Shown one piece after another: positions 28,004 through 36,587 of a DNA stretch of 64,000 nt. Numbering within the stretch: position 1 is the first letter of the stretch; each line of letters starts with the position of its first letter. Position numbers and translations under genes: made by a program. Origin of the DNA: Chryseobacterium potabilaquae (GTDB taxonomy: Bacteria; Bacteroidota; Bacteroidia; Flavobacteriales; Weeksellaceae); assembly GCF_902728265.1 (NCBI RefSeq), contig NZ_CACVBR010000004.1, positions 62,001 through 126,000 of the forward strand, written 5' to 3'. The notes beneath the pieces are model-generated. The model was not told where the DNA came from and did not search any database. It saw nothing but the letters and a program-made list of their open reading frames with translations.

Positions 28004-29242
28004 ATGAGAATATTAATCATAGGTGAGGGTGGAAGAGAATCTGCTCTGGCAACAAAACTTCATAAAGACTCTAGAGTTACAAAAATGTTTTTCGCCAATG
28101 GGAATGCTACTACCGATGCAATAGGGAAAAATGTTCATTTGTCCGAAATCCACGAATTGAGAGATTTTGCTATAAAAGAAAAAATTGATCTTACAATTGT
28201 AGGTCCTGAAGCTCCTTTGGTAGCAGGTTTAAAGGATGAATTTAAAAGGCATGACCTTAAAGTTTTTGGTCCCGATCAGAAAGTGGCAAGTCTGGAAGGA
28301 AGTAAAGCTTTTTCTAAGAAATTTATGCAAACCTATGATATCAAAACGGCAAAAGCTGTAATATTTGATGCATATAATGAAGCTAAAGAGTATATTCAAA
28401 CCCAAGAATATCCTTTAGTAATAAAAGCAAGCGGTTTGGCAGGAGGTAAAGGGGTTGTTATTTGCGATACCTTGGAAGAAGCTGAAGCTACGATTCATGA
28501 CTTTATGATCCGTAGAATTTATGGAGATGCTGGTATTCGTTTAGTTATTGAAGAGTATTTACAAGGTTTTGAAGCATCTATTATTGCTTTCTCAAATGGA
28601 GAACAACTTTTCCCTTGTATTCCGGTAAAAGATTATAAAAAAGCAGGTGACGGTGATAAAGGACCTAACACAGGAGGTATGGGATCTGTGGCACCAAGTC
28701 CGGAATTTACCCAAGAACATTATGCAGATTTTGAACAACATATTTTAGAACCTACCATTACAGGACTTAAAGCAGAAGGCTTTAGCTTTAAGGGAATTAT
28801 ATTCTTTGGTTTAATGGTAACTAAAAAAGGAACTTATCTTCTTGAATATAATATGAGATTTGGAGATCCTGAAACTCAGGTTTTGATGGCTCTTATGGAA
28901 AATAACCTGTTAGATGTTATCAATGACTGTATGAACGGAAAAGAGGTACAGCTTACCTTTAAAGATGAAAAGGCTGTTTGCCTTGTAATGTGTTCAGGAG
29001 GTTATCCAAGAAATATAGAAATAGGTTTTGAAATTGTAGGAGAAGATAAAGTAAAACACAGCCAGTTATTACATGCAGGAGCTATTAGAAGAGGTGATAA
29101 AGTAGTTTCTAATGGAGGTCGGGTGTTAAATATTGTGGCTACCGGTGAAACGTATGAAGATGCTCGCAAGAAAGTTTACGAAGATGCAAGTCATGTACAT
29201 TTCGATTACAGCTTCTATAGAGAAGACATCGGAAAGTTTTAA
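28004..29242 (+). CDS. purD: Phosphoribosylamine-glycine ligase (GAR synthetase)
   Basis: The 412-residue enzyme joins glycine to phosphoribosylamine with ATP, step 2 of purine synthesis. It shows the PurD N-terminal IIGEGGRESALATKL (about residues 4-18), TIVGPEAPLVAGL, and an ATP-grasp core with PLVIKASGLAGGKGVVIC and GPNTGGMGSVAPSP, then the metal-binding EYNMRFGDPETQVLM. Length is close to the usual 420-430. It has its own promoter and terminator, so it is at least partly a separate transcription unit within the cluster. Confidence 0.97.
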   Translation: MRILIIGEGGRESALATKLHKDSRVTKMFFANGNATTDAIGKNVHLSEIHELRDFAIKEKIDLTIVGPEAPLVAGLKDEFKRHDLKVFGPDQKVASLEGSKAFSKKFMQTYDIKTAKAVIFDAYNEAKEYIQTQEYPLVIKASGLAGGKGVVICDTLEEAEATIHDFMIRRIYGDAGIRLVIEEYLQGFEASIIAFSNGEQLFPCIPVKDYKKAGDGDKGPNTGGMGSVAPSPEFTQEHYADFEQHILEPTITGLKAEGFSFKGIIFFGLMVTKKGTYLLEYNMRFGDPETQVLMALMENNLLDVINDCMNGKEVQLTFKDEKAVCLVMCSGGYPRNIEIGFEIVGEDKVKHSQLLHAGAIRRGDKVVSNGGRVLNIVATGETYEDARKKVYEDASHVHFDYSFYREDIGKF

Positions 29243-29262
29243 TCATAAAAAATTAAGATAAA

Positions 29263-29291
29263 AGATTTGGATCAATTCCAAGTCTTTTTTT
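29263..29291 (+). terminator. Terminator of purD
   Basis: Stem AGATTTGGA (29263-29271) with TCCAAGTCT (29277-29285), one G-T pair, loop of 5, then T7. Confidence 0.85.
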
Positions 29292-29374
29292 GTAAAACAG
29301 TTCATATTAAGAAGTTAAAAATTATAAACTATAAGAACAAAACATTTATAGTTGATTAATAAATTATTTACACA

Positions 29375-30904
29375 ATGCAAAACGGTATTATCATATTAGA
29401 TTTCGGATCTCAGTACAATCAACTCATCGGAAGAAGAATCCGTGAAATGGGTGTATATTCTGAAATTTTACCATTCAATACAACTATTCAAGATATTTTA
29501 GAAAAGAAACCTAAAGGAATTATTCTGTCGGGTGGTCCAAGCTCTGTCAATGCAGAAAATGCACATTTGGTAGAAAAAGAACTATATGAGCAAGGTATTC
29601 CTGTGTTAGGAATCTGTTATGGAATGCAGTTGACAGCACATCTTTTAGGAGGTAAAGTTCATAAAGGAGTGAAAGGAGAGTATGGAAAAGCTCATTTAGA
29701 AATTATAAAAGAAAGCTCATTATTAAAAGGTGTTTCGCAGAATTCTGTGGTTTGGATGAGTCATTTTGATGAAGTAGGAGAACTGCCTGTTGGGTTTGAA
29801 CTTAATGCAAAGTCAGGGGTGATCGCCTCAATTTCTAATGAAGAAAGAAAAATATATTGTGTACAATTTCATCCGGAAGTTTCTCATAGTGAGGAAGGAG
29901 GAAAGATGCTTGAAAATTTCGTTTTCGGAATCTGTAATGCAGAGAAAAACTGGAAATTGACCAATTATATTGAAAAGACTGTTGAAGAAATACGTGAAAA
30001 GGTAGGAGATCAAAAAGTGATCCTTGGACTTTCAGGAGGAGTAGATTCTTCTGTAGCTGCGGTTTTGATTCATAAAGCAATCGGAGATCAATTGACGTGT
30101 ATTTTTGTGGATACAGGTTTATTGAGAAAAAATGAAGGCCAGAAAGTAATGGATAATTATGGAGAGCATTTCCATATGAATATCAAATTGGTTGATGCTT
30201 CTGAAAGGTTCCTTTCAAAATTAGAAGGAATTGATGATCCTGAACAAAAAAGGAAAATTATTGGAAATGAATTTATTCACGTTTTTGATGAAGAATCTCA
30301 TAAAATTGAAGGAGCTAAGTTCTTAGCTCAAGGAACAATTTATCCAGATGTAATTGAAAGTCAGTCGGTAAATGGACCATCTGCAGTAATTAAATCTCAT
30401 CATAATGTGGGAGGATTACCCGAAGATATGGAGTTCGAGCTATTAGAACCATTAAGAGAGCTTTTTAAAGACGAAGTGAGAAAAGTAGGTGAAGAGTTAG
30501 GTATTCCACATCATTTAGTACATAGACACCCTTTCCCGGGACCTGGATTGGGAATTAGAGTATTAGGAGCTGTTGATGCTGAAAAAGTAAGAATCTTGCA
30601 AGAGGCCGATGATATTTTCATTGAAGAATTGTATAAAAATGATCTGTATGAAAAAGTATCTCAAGCTTTCGTAGTGCTTCTTCCTGTAAAATCAGTAGGA
30701 GTAATGGGAGATGAGAGAACTTATGAATATACGGCAGTAGTTCGTTCAGCTAATACTATTGATTTCATGACAGCAACCTGGAGCAGACTTCCTTACGAGT
30801 TTTTAGATACGGTATCAAGTAGAATTATCAATGAAGTAAAGGGTATTAATAGAGTGGCGTATGATATTTCAAGTAAACCACCTGCAACGATTGAATGGGA
30901 ATAA
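29375..30904 (+). CDS. guaA: GMP synthase (glutamine-hydrolysing)
   Basis: The 509-residue enzyme aminates XMP to GMP. The class I glutaminase domain (about residues 1-190) has the catalytic cysteine in GICYGMQLTAHLLGG and the His-Glu pair in VQFHPEVSHSEEGG. The ATP-pyrophosphatase domain has the P-loop GLSGGVDSSVAAVL (about residues 219-232), and the C-terminal dimer domain shows HPFPGPGLGIRVLG and ends with KPPATIEWE, as in nearly all GuaA. Length is normal. It ends with a strong terminator. Confidence 0.98.
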   Translation: MQNGIIILDFGSQYNQLIGRRIREMGVYSEILPFNTTIQDILEKKPKGIILSGGPSSVNAENAHLVEKELYEQGIPVLGICYGMQLTAHLLGGKVHKGVKGEYGKAHLEIIKESSLLKGVSQNSVVWMSHFDEVGELPVGFELNAKSGVIASISNEERKIYCVQFHPEVSHSEEGGKMLENFVFGICNAEKNWKLTNYIEKTVEEIREKVGDQKVILGLSGGVDSSVAAVLIHKAIGDQLTCIFVDTGLLRKNEGQKVMDNYGEHFHMNIKLVDASERFLSKLEGIDDPEQKRKIIGNEFIHVFDEESHKIEGAKFLAQGTIYPDVIESQSVNGPSAVIKSHHNVGGLPEDMEFELLEPLRELFKDEVRKVGEELGIPHHLVHRHPFPGPGLGIRVLGAVDAEKVRILQEADDIFIEELYKNDLYEKVSQAFVVLLPVKSVGVMGDERTYEYTAVVRSANTIDFMTATWSRLPYEFLDTVSSRIINEVKGINRVAYDISSKPPATIEWE

Positions 30905-30929
30905 TTTCTATATTGCAATAAGAATAAAC

Positions 30930-30959
30930 AATCTCCTATATTTCATAGGAGATTTTTTT
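30930..30959 (+). terminator. Terminator of guaA
   Basis: A perfect 10-bp stem AATCTCCTAT (30930-30939) with ATAGGAGATT (30945-30954), loop of 5, then T7. Confidence 0.92.
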
Positions 30960-31082
30960 GTTTACATATTTTGAGCTTGCTTTGTTTTTTATCTCATATT
31001 ATTAAGTAATTATGGCTTGTTATTGTTTGTTTTAATTTTTTTTAAGTAAAAAAATAATTAATTTTAAATAAAATTACATCAA

Positions 31083-32585
31083 ATGCAAATAGAAACAAGG
31101 AATTTGACGATTAAGGATTATGCAGAATTAGTAGAGACCATGAAACGAGCATATCCTCAAATGTCAGAATCAATCTGGTCTAAAAAAAGTATTGAAAAAC
31201 TCACTAAAATATTTCCTCAAGGACAAATCTGTATTACGGTTGATGGTAAATTAGCAGCAGTTGCATTGTCTATCATTGTGAACTATGACGAATTTGGAGA
31301 TGATCATACTTATATTGATATTACAGGAAATTATACTTTTAATACACATATAGCTACAGGAAATGTGCTGTATGGAATCGAAGTTTTTGTAGATCCTGAA
31401 TATCGAGAATTGAGATTAGGAAGAAGACTGTATGATGGAAGAAAGGAACTTTGCGAATTACTTAATCTGAAGTCTATAGTTTTAGGAGGAAGAATTCCTA
31501 ATTACCATAAATATAGTCATGAACTTTCTCCAAGAGAATATATCCGAAGGGTAAGAGATAAGGAGATTTATGATCCTGTATTATCTTTTCAACTCTCTAA
31601 TAATTTCTTACCTATTAAAATTCTCAAAAAATATCTTCCTGAAGATGAATCGTCGAAAGAAAATGCAGTGCTGTTGCAATGGAATAATATTTACTATAGT
31701 AAAAGGCCCAATACGATGCAGGATAGTGTGATCCGATTGGGATTGGTGCAATGGCAGATGAGACACTTTAAAGATATCCATGCATTTTATGAACAAGTAG
31801 AGTTTTTTGTAGATGTAATGGGAGATTACAAATCAGATTTTGTATTGTTTCCTGAGCTCTTTAATACCCCTTTACTCGCTCCCTATAATAATCTTTCCGA
31901 AAGAGATAGTATGATTGAGCTATCCAAAATCACAGAAGAAATCAAAAATAAGATATCAGAATTTGCAATCAGCTACAATGTGAATATTATATCCGGGAGT
32001 ATGCCTGTCTTTGAGAATAATGAATTGTATAATGTAAGTTATCTTCTTCATCGGGATGGTCGTATGGATGAATATAGAAAAATACATATTACCCCTAATG
32101 AAAAAAAATATTATGGAATGAAAGGGGGTAATGAAATAAAAGTTTTTGATACAGATTGTGGAAAAATTGGTCTGGTGATTTGCTATGATGTGGAATTCCC
32201 GGAACTTCCAAGAATTTTAGCCGATCAAGGAATGAAAATTCTTTTTGTTCCTTATTTGACAGACACACAAAATGCATATATGAGAGTACGTCATTGTGCA
32301 GCAGCAAGAGCGATTGAAAATGAATGTTATGTAGCCATTGCAGGTTGTGTAGGAAATCTTCCGGGAGTTAATAATATGGATATTCAGTTTGGGCAGGCAG
32401 CTGTGTTTACTCCTTCAGATTTCGCTTTTCCTTCCAATGCCATTAAAGGAGAAGCAACTCCCAATACAGAAATGACCTTGATTGTAGATGTTGATTTGAA
32501 TTTACTAAAAGAAATACACCATAATGGATCTGTACAAGTTATGAAAGATAGACGCAGAGATTTGTATGAAACATATTTAAAATAA
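31083..32585 (+). CDS. GNAT acetyltransferase fused to a carbon-nitrogen hydrolase (nitrilase)
   Basis: The 500-residue protein has two enzymatic halves. Residues 1 to about 200 form a GNAT N-acetyltransferase, with the acetyl-CoA loop EYRELRLGRRLYDGRKEL near residues 107-124. From about residue 215 to the end is a nitrilase-superfamily domain with an intact triad: E258 (FPELF), K333 (YRKIHI) and C367 (VICYDVEFPE). Such fusions are known in Bacteroidota and others, but the substrate is not established. A one-protein acylation/deacylation or amide-repair function is possible (inference). It stands alone, between guaA and a UbiB-like kinase gene. Confidence 0.93.
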   Translation: MQIETRNLTIKDYAELVETMKRAYPQMSESIWSKKSIEKLTKIFPQGQICITVDGKLAAVALSIIVNYDEFGDDHTYIDITGNYTFNTHIATGNVLYGIEVFVDPEYRELRLGRRLYDGRKELCELLNLKSIVLGGRIPNYHKYSHELSPREYIRRVRDKEIYDPVLSFQLSNNFLPIKILKKYLPEDESSKENAVLLQWNNIYYSKRPNTMQDSVIRLGLVQWQMRHFKDIHAFYEQVEFFVDVMGDYKSDFVLFPELFNTPLLAPYNNLSERDSMIELSKITEEIKNKISEFAISYNVNIISGSMPVFENNELYNVSYLLHRDGRMDEYRKIHITPNEKKYYGMKGGNEIKVFDTDCGKIGLVICYDVEFPELPRILADQGMKILFVPYLTDTQNAYMRVRHCAAARAIENECYVAIAGCVGNLPGVNNMDIQFGQAAVFTPSDFAFPSNAIKGEATPNTEMTLIVDVDLNLLKEIHHNGSVQVMKDRRRDLYETYLK

Positions 32586-32693
32586 ATGTCATATCGTTTG
32601 AAATGAGTAGGATTTGTTTTGATATAAATAACCCTCAATATATTATAAATAGGAATAATTTTTGGAGTAATTTGTAACGAATATTCCCATGAT

Positions 32694-34343
32694 ATGTTTG
32701 GTAAGCAACAAAGAAAATTGAAGAGATCAGCAAAATTAATTTCCGTATTGAGTAAATATGGTTTTAAAGATATGCTGGCAAGGATGAATACTGGAAATAA
32801 AAATGAAGAGGTAAAGATACAGCCTGAAAAAATCGATACCAAAGGAACGGTTCATGAAAGAATAAGATTGGTTTTAGAAGAGCTGGGGCCTACTTTTGTA
32901 AAGCTTGGACAGACATTTAGTAACCGAGAAGATTTACTTCCTCCAGAATTGATACAAGAATTGCAGAAGCTTCAGGATAAAGTAGATAGGGTAGAAATGG
33001 ATGTGGAAGAAATCTTGGAACATGAATTGGGAATTTCCGTGAAAGAACATTTCTTAGAAATTCAAAAAAAGCCTTTAGCAACAGCGTCCATAGCCCAAGT
33101 GTATAAAGCCACATTAATGGATGGAAATCAGGTTATTTTAAAAATAAAAAAGCCGAATGTTCAGGCAGTAATTGAAGATGATTTATTGCTGATAAAAGAT
33201 CTGGAAAAATTGGTTTCTTCTTATTCTGAAATAGGAGAAAGACTGAATTTGAAACAGGCGATTTCTACTTTTGAAAAATCTTTACTGGAAGAAGTTTCTT
33301 TAATTAATGAGAAAGAAAATATAATTCAGTTTGCAAGAAATTTTAAAAAGAATAAAGAAACATATGTTCCAAAAGTCTATGGAGAATTTTCTAATAACAA
33401 TATTCTCTGTATGGAATTTATTGATGGTATAAAAGTTACCGATAAATCTATGCTTTTGTCTCAGAATATTGATCCTGTGAATATTTCTGAAAAAGGATTA
33501 AGACTTTTTGTTTCACAAATTTTAGATTTTGGCTTTTTTCACGCTGATCCTCATGCAGGAAATATTTTAGTAAAGAAAGACGGGAGAGTTGTTTTTATTG
33601 ATTTTGGTGCAGTAGGAAAAATTCCTCCCAATGATAAAGAAATTTTTGAAAATTTAATTGTGAGTTTCGTGGCTAAAAATCCTCATAAAATAGTAAGGAA
33701 TCTTAAGAAAATGGCCATAAGCTATCAAATCCCTGATGAAAGGAGATTTGAAAATGATGTGGAAGATATTTTGAATTTTGTTCATAATACTTCTTTAAAA
33801 GAGATCAATCCTCAGGAAATTATCAATAAGATGAAAGATGTTTTAAAAGATAATCGTTTGTATATGCCGGATTATTTTTATCTTTTATTAAAAGGGATTA
33901 CATTAATTGAAGGCGTAGGACGTACCATAAATCCAGATCTGGATATTGTAAAAAGCCTCAACCCCTATACCAAAAAGATCTTTGCTCGTAAGATTACTCC
34001 AAAAAATGTTTTTAAAACAGGGGTAGATAAAATAATGAATTTTACAGATAATATGGACGAAATTCCCAAAGAATTACGTTCCGTATTACAAAAATTAGAT
34101 GAAAATCAATTTACTGTTTCTAGTGAGATTAAAAATATTGAAAAGACAAATCAATTGATCAAATCAAGTATTATTAATTTGATTTTAGCCTTAATTTTAG
34201 GTGCCAATATGATAGCAACAGCGATTGTATTGGTATCTGAACAAGGACCTAGAATAGGTGAAATGTCTTTGATTGCAGTGTTAGGATTCGTTTTTTCATT
34301 ATTATTAGTGGTTATACTTTTATTGAGAATTAGCAGAAAATAA
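32694..34343 (+). CDS. ABC1/UbiB-family atypical kinase (AarF-like)
   Basis: The 549-residue protein shows the family KxGQ motif KLGQTFSNRED (residues 70-80), the alanine-rich loop ATASIAQVYKATL, the catalytic loop HADPHAGNILV, and IDFGAVG in place of DFG. Two hydrophobic helices at the C-terminus (about residues 495-545) anchor it in the inner membrane. UbiB proteins are ATPases needed for quinone synthesis or lipid trafficking; in Bacteroidota the likely link is menaquinone, but this is inferred. A small secreted-protein gene starts 14 nt later. Confidence 0.93.
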   Translation: MFGKQQRKLKRSAKLISVLSKYGFKDMLARMNTGNKNEEVKIQPEKIDTKGTVHERIRLVLEELGPTFVKLGQTFSNREDLLPPELIQELQKLQDKVDRVEMDVEEILEHELGISVKEHFLEIQKKPLATASIAQVYKATLMDGNQVILKIKKPNVQAVIEDDLLLIKDLEKLVSSYSEIGERLNLKQAISTFEKSLLEEVSLINEKENIIQFARNFKKNKETYVPKVYGEFSNNNILCMEFIDGIKVTDKSMLLSQNIDPVNISEKGLRLFVSQILDFGFFHADPHAGNILVKKDGRVVFIDFGAVGKIPPNDKEIFENLIVSFVAKNPHKIVRNLKKMAISYQIPDERRFENDVEDILNFVHNTSLKEINPQEIINKMKDVLKDNRLYMPDYFYLLLKGITLIEGVGRTINPDLDIVKSLNPYTKKIFARKITPKNVFKTGVDKIMNFTDNMDEIPKELRSVLQKLDENQFTVSSEIKNIEKTNQLIKSSIINLILALILGANMIATAIVLVSEQGPRIGEMSLIAVLGFVFSLLLVVILLLRISRK

Positions 34344-34357
34344 AAAATAAATACGTG

Positions 34358-34864
34358 ATGAAAATAGTAATTTTATTGACTCCCTTGTTGTATAGTTCGC
34401 TCTTAGTAAGCCAAACGGAAAAAAATGCGGTTTTAGGAGATTATGATGGTAATGGAAAAAAAGAGTATGCTTATACGAAAATCAATGATTGTAATGATGA
34501 ATGTGATGGAAAGTGCGAAACCATTATTTATTTCAGCGATAAAAATATCAAGCCTTTAGCTATTGCTCCTTCTAGAAATGGAACATTGTTCAACTTAAAA
34601 GATTTAAATAATGATGGAAAAGATGAGCTTGGATTTTATCCTGATTGGTGCACAAGCTGTTGGCATCCATTTTATGTTTATACTTTAAATAAAAAGGATT
34701 GGGAACCCTTACTTTCTCCAATTTCAACACATTGTACTCAATGGGATGATGGTAAAATCCCCATTAAAAAAGATCCTAAAAAGAAGGGATATGTTATAAT
34801 TACCACCAGTCTCTGGAAAGATGAGGATATTAAAGTAATTAGTAAAAGTATCAAGATTAAGTAA
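34358..34864 (+). CDS. Secreted protein with FG-GAP/VCBS-like calcium motifs
   Basis: The 168-residue product from ATG 34358 (a GTG lies one codon upstream) has a signal peptide ending near LLVSQTEK. The mature part contains two acidic D-x-D-x-N-G-type loops, GDYDGNGKKEYAY and KDLNNDGKDELGF, like calcium-binding FG-GAP/VCBS propeller repeats. It also has many cysteines, including a CNDECDGKC cluster and DWCTSCWH. No enzyme is recognisable. It follows the UbiB-like gene by 14 nt and could be co-transcribed with it. Function is unknown. Confidence 0.75.
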   Translation: MKIVILLTPLLYSSLLVSQTEKNAVLGDYDGNGKKEYAYTKINDCNDECDGKCETIIYFSDKNIKPLAIAPSRNGTLFNLKDLNNDGKDELGFYPDWCTSCWHPFYVYTLNKKDWEPLLSPISTHCTQWDDGKIPIKKDPKKKGYVIITTSLWKDEDIKVISKSIKIK

Positions 34865-34996
34865 TTTTTGCAATAAGGAAATCTGAAAATTTAAACGGTT
34901 AAAAATATAAGCTGATGAAAAATCTTTTATCGTTCAAAATTTTCAGATCGTATTTCATCACGTTTTATCCCCCATTTTACAAAAAAATTAATTCCC

Positions 34997-35004
34997 TATC
35001 TTTG
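34997..35004 (+). promoter_or_regulatory. -7 box of the helicase gene, 4 nt from the ATG
   Basis: TATCTTTG matches exactly and is followed by CAAA then ATG 35009, which predicts a leader of about 2 nt (leaderless mRNA). No -33 TTG is seen. Confidence 0.55.
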
Positions 35005-35008
35005 CAAA

Positions 35009-36361
35009 ATGGAAAGACTTACTTTTGCGGATTTTGACCTTCCGGTTAGAATTCTTGATGTATTAGCGGATTTGGAATTATTTGAACCTACTCCTATTCA
35101 GGAAAAAAGTTTAAAACCTATACTTTCCGGAAGAGATGTGATGGGGATTGCTCAAACAGGAACCGGAAAAACATTAGCCTATCTTTTACCTGTTCTTAAA
35201 ACATGGAAATATAATAAAGCGGGAAACCCAACGGTTTTGATTTTAGTTCCTACAAGAGAACTTGTGGTCCAAGTAACGGAAATTATTGAAAAACTAACCG
35301 AAAATATCACTGCAAGAGTAATAGGAATATATGGCGGAAAAAATATCAATACCCAAAAACTATTGTTTAATGATGGCTGCGATATTCTAATTGGTACGCC
35401 AGGAAGGGTCATGGATTTGTCTATTGATAATGCTATTTCTTTGAAAGAAGTCCAAAAGTTGATCATTGATGAGTTTGATGAAATGCTGAATTTAGGTTTC
35501 AGGCCACAATTGACTCATATTTTTGAGATGATGAAAGAAAAAAGACAAAACATTCTTTTTTCTGCTACCATGACAGAAGCGGTTGATGGAATGCTCGAAG
35601 AATATTTTGCAAGCCCCATTGAAATTTCATTGGCAAAATCTGGAACTCCACTGGAAAAAATTGAACAGACAGCCTATAAAGTTGAAAATTTCAATACTAA
35701 GATTAATTTACTTGAGTATTTGTTGAAAAACGAAACAGATATGTCTAAAGTGTTGATTTTTAATAATAATAAAAAGCATGCTGATCTTTTATTTACAAAA
35801 ATAGATGAACTTTTCCCTGAACAGTTTGATGTAATTCATTCCAATAAATCTCAGAATTACAGACTTAAAGCAATGAAGAGCTTTGAAAATGAGGAAATAA
35901 GAGGGCTCATTACTACCGATGTGATGGCAAGAGGTTTGGATATATCAAATATTACCCATGTAATCAATTTTGAGACCCCTGATATTCCGGAACAATATAT
36001 TCATAGGATTGGTAGAACGGGTAGAGCAGATAAAGATGGGAAGGCTGTCACGTTCGTTACTAAGAAAGAGGAAACTTTAATCCTGGATATCGAATTATTA
36101 ATGGATAAAGATCTAAAATTCCTTGACTTCCCTGAAGATGTAAAAATAAATCCTAAAAAGATTGCAGCAGAAGAAGAGCATATTGCAATGAAAAACCCTG
36201 CTCAGGTAAAGCTAACTGAAGGAGGAGGAGCGTTTCATGATAAAAAAGATAAGAATAAGAAAGAAAACTGGGGAGGACCTTCAAAAAGAAAAGAACCGAA
36301 GAAGTTTGGAGCTAACAGGGCTCAACAAAAAGCAAAATCGAAAGCAAAAAGAAAAAAATAA
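35009..36361 (+). CDS. DEAD-box ATP-dependent RNA helicase
   Basis: The 450-residue protein has the Q motif (F-x-P-T-P-I-Q at residues 25-31), motif I AQTGTGKT (48-55), Ia PTREL, GTPGR, motif II as DEFD (154-157) instead of DEAD, motif III SAT (185-187), and motif VI IHRIGRTGRA. The C-terminal tail is strongly basic (KKDKNKKENWGGPSKRKEPKK in outline, then many K/R) and should bind RNA. It likely remodels RNA in ribosome assembly or mRNA decay. The N-terminus begins directly with the Q-motif region, so translation must start at or very near ATG 35009, which supports a leaderless message. Confidence 0.95.
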   Translation: MERLTFADFDLPVRILDVLADLELFEPTPIQEKSLKPILSGRDVMGIAQTGTGKTLAYLLPVLKTWKYNKAGNPTVLILVPTRELVVQVTEIIEKLTENITARVIGIYGGKNINTQKLLFNDGCDILIGTPGRVMDLSIDNAISLKEVQKLIIDEFDEMLNLGFRPQLTHIFEMMKEKRQNILFSATMTEAVDGMLEEYFASPIEISLAKSGTPLEKIEQTAYKVENFNTKINLLEYLLKNETDMSKVLIFNNNKKHADLLFTKIDELFPEQFDVIHSNKSQNYRLKAMKSFENEEIRGLITTDVMARGLDISNITHVINFETPDIPEQYIHRIGRTGRADKDGKAVTFVTKKEETLILDIELLMDKDLKFLDFPEDVKINPKKIAAEEEHIAMKNPAQVKLTEGGGAFHDKKDKNKKENWGGPSKRKEPKKFGANRAQQKAKSKAKRKK

Positions 36362-36370
36362 ATATAATAT

Positions 36371-36396
36371 CTGCTCTATCTTAAGAGCAGTTTTTT
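36371..36396 (+). terminator. Terminator of the helicase gene
   Basis: Stem CTGCTCT (36371-36377) with AGAGCAG (36384-36390), loop of 6, then T6. Confidence 0.88.
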
Positions 36397-36547
36397 ATTT
36401 ATAGCAAAAAGATAAAAACTAATGCTGAAAAATCATTCATTGAAATGTGAATTATTTTTGTTTTTCAGCAAAAAGATTTAATATTTTTAAATAATGAGAA
36501 TTAATGCTTTTAAATTGGTAAATTCGGAGTTTAAAAAATTAATTTTT

Positions 36548-36555
36548 TATATTTG
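36548..36555 (+). promoter_or_regulatory. Possible -7 box of the two-component operon
   Basis: TATATTTG, 32 nt before ATG 36588. No -33 at the right distance. Confidence 0.4.
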
Positions 36556-36587
36556 TATCAAAAAGCAAAGCATAACTACTTTTTCTA

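Noticed and set aside
35009..36361. Defective helicase because motif II reads DEFD rather than DEAD
   Set aside because: The catalytic Asp and Glu are kept, all other motifs are intact, and variation at the third position is tolerated in the superfamily.
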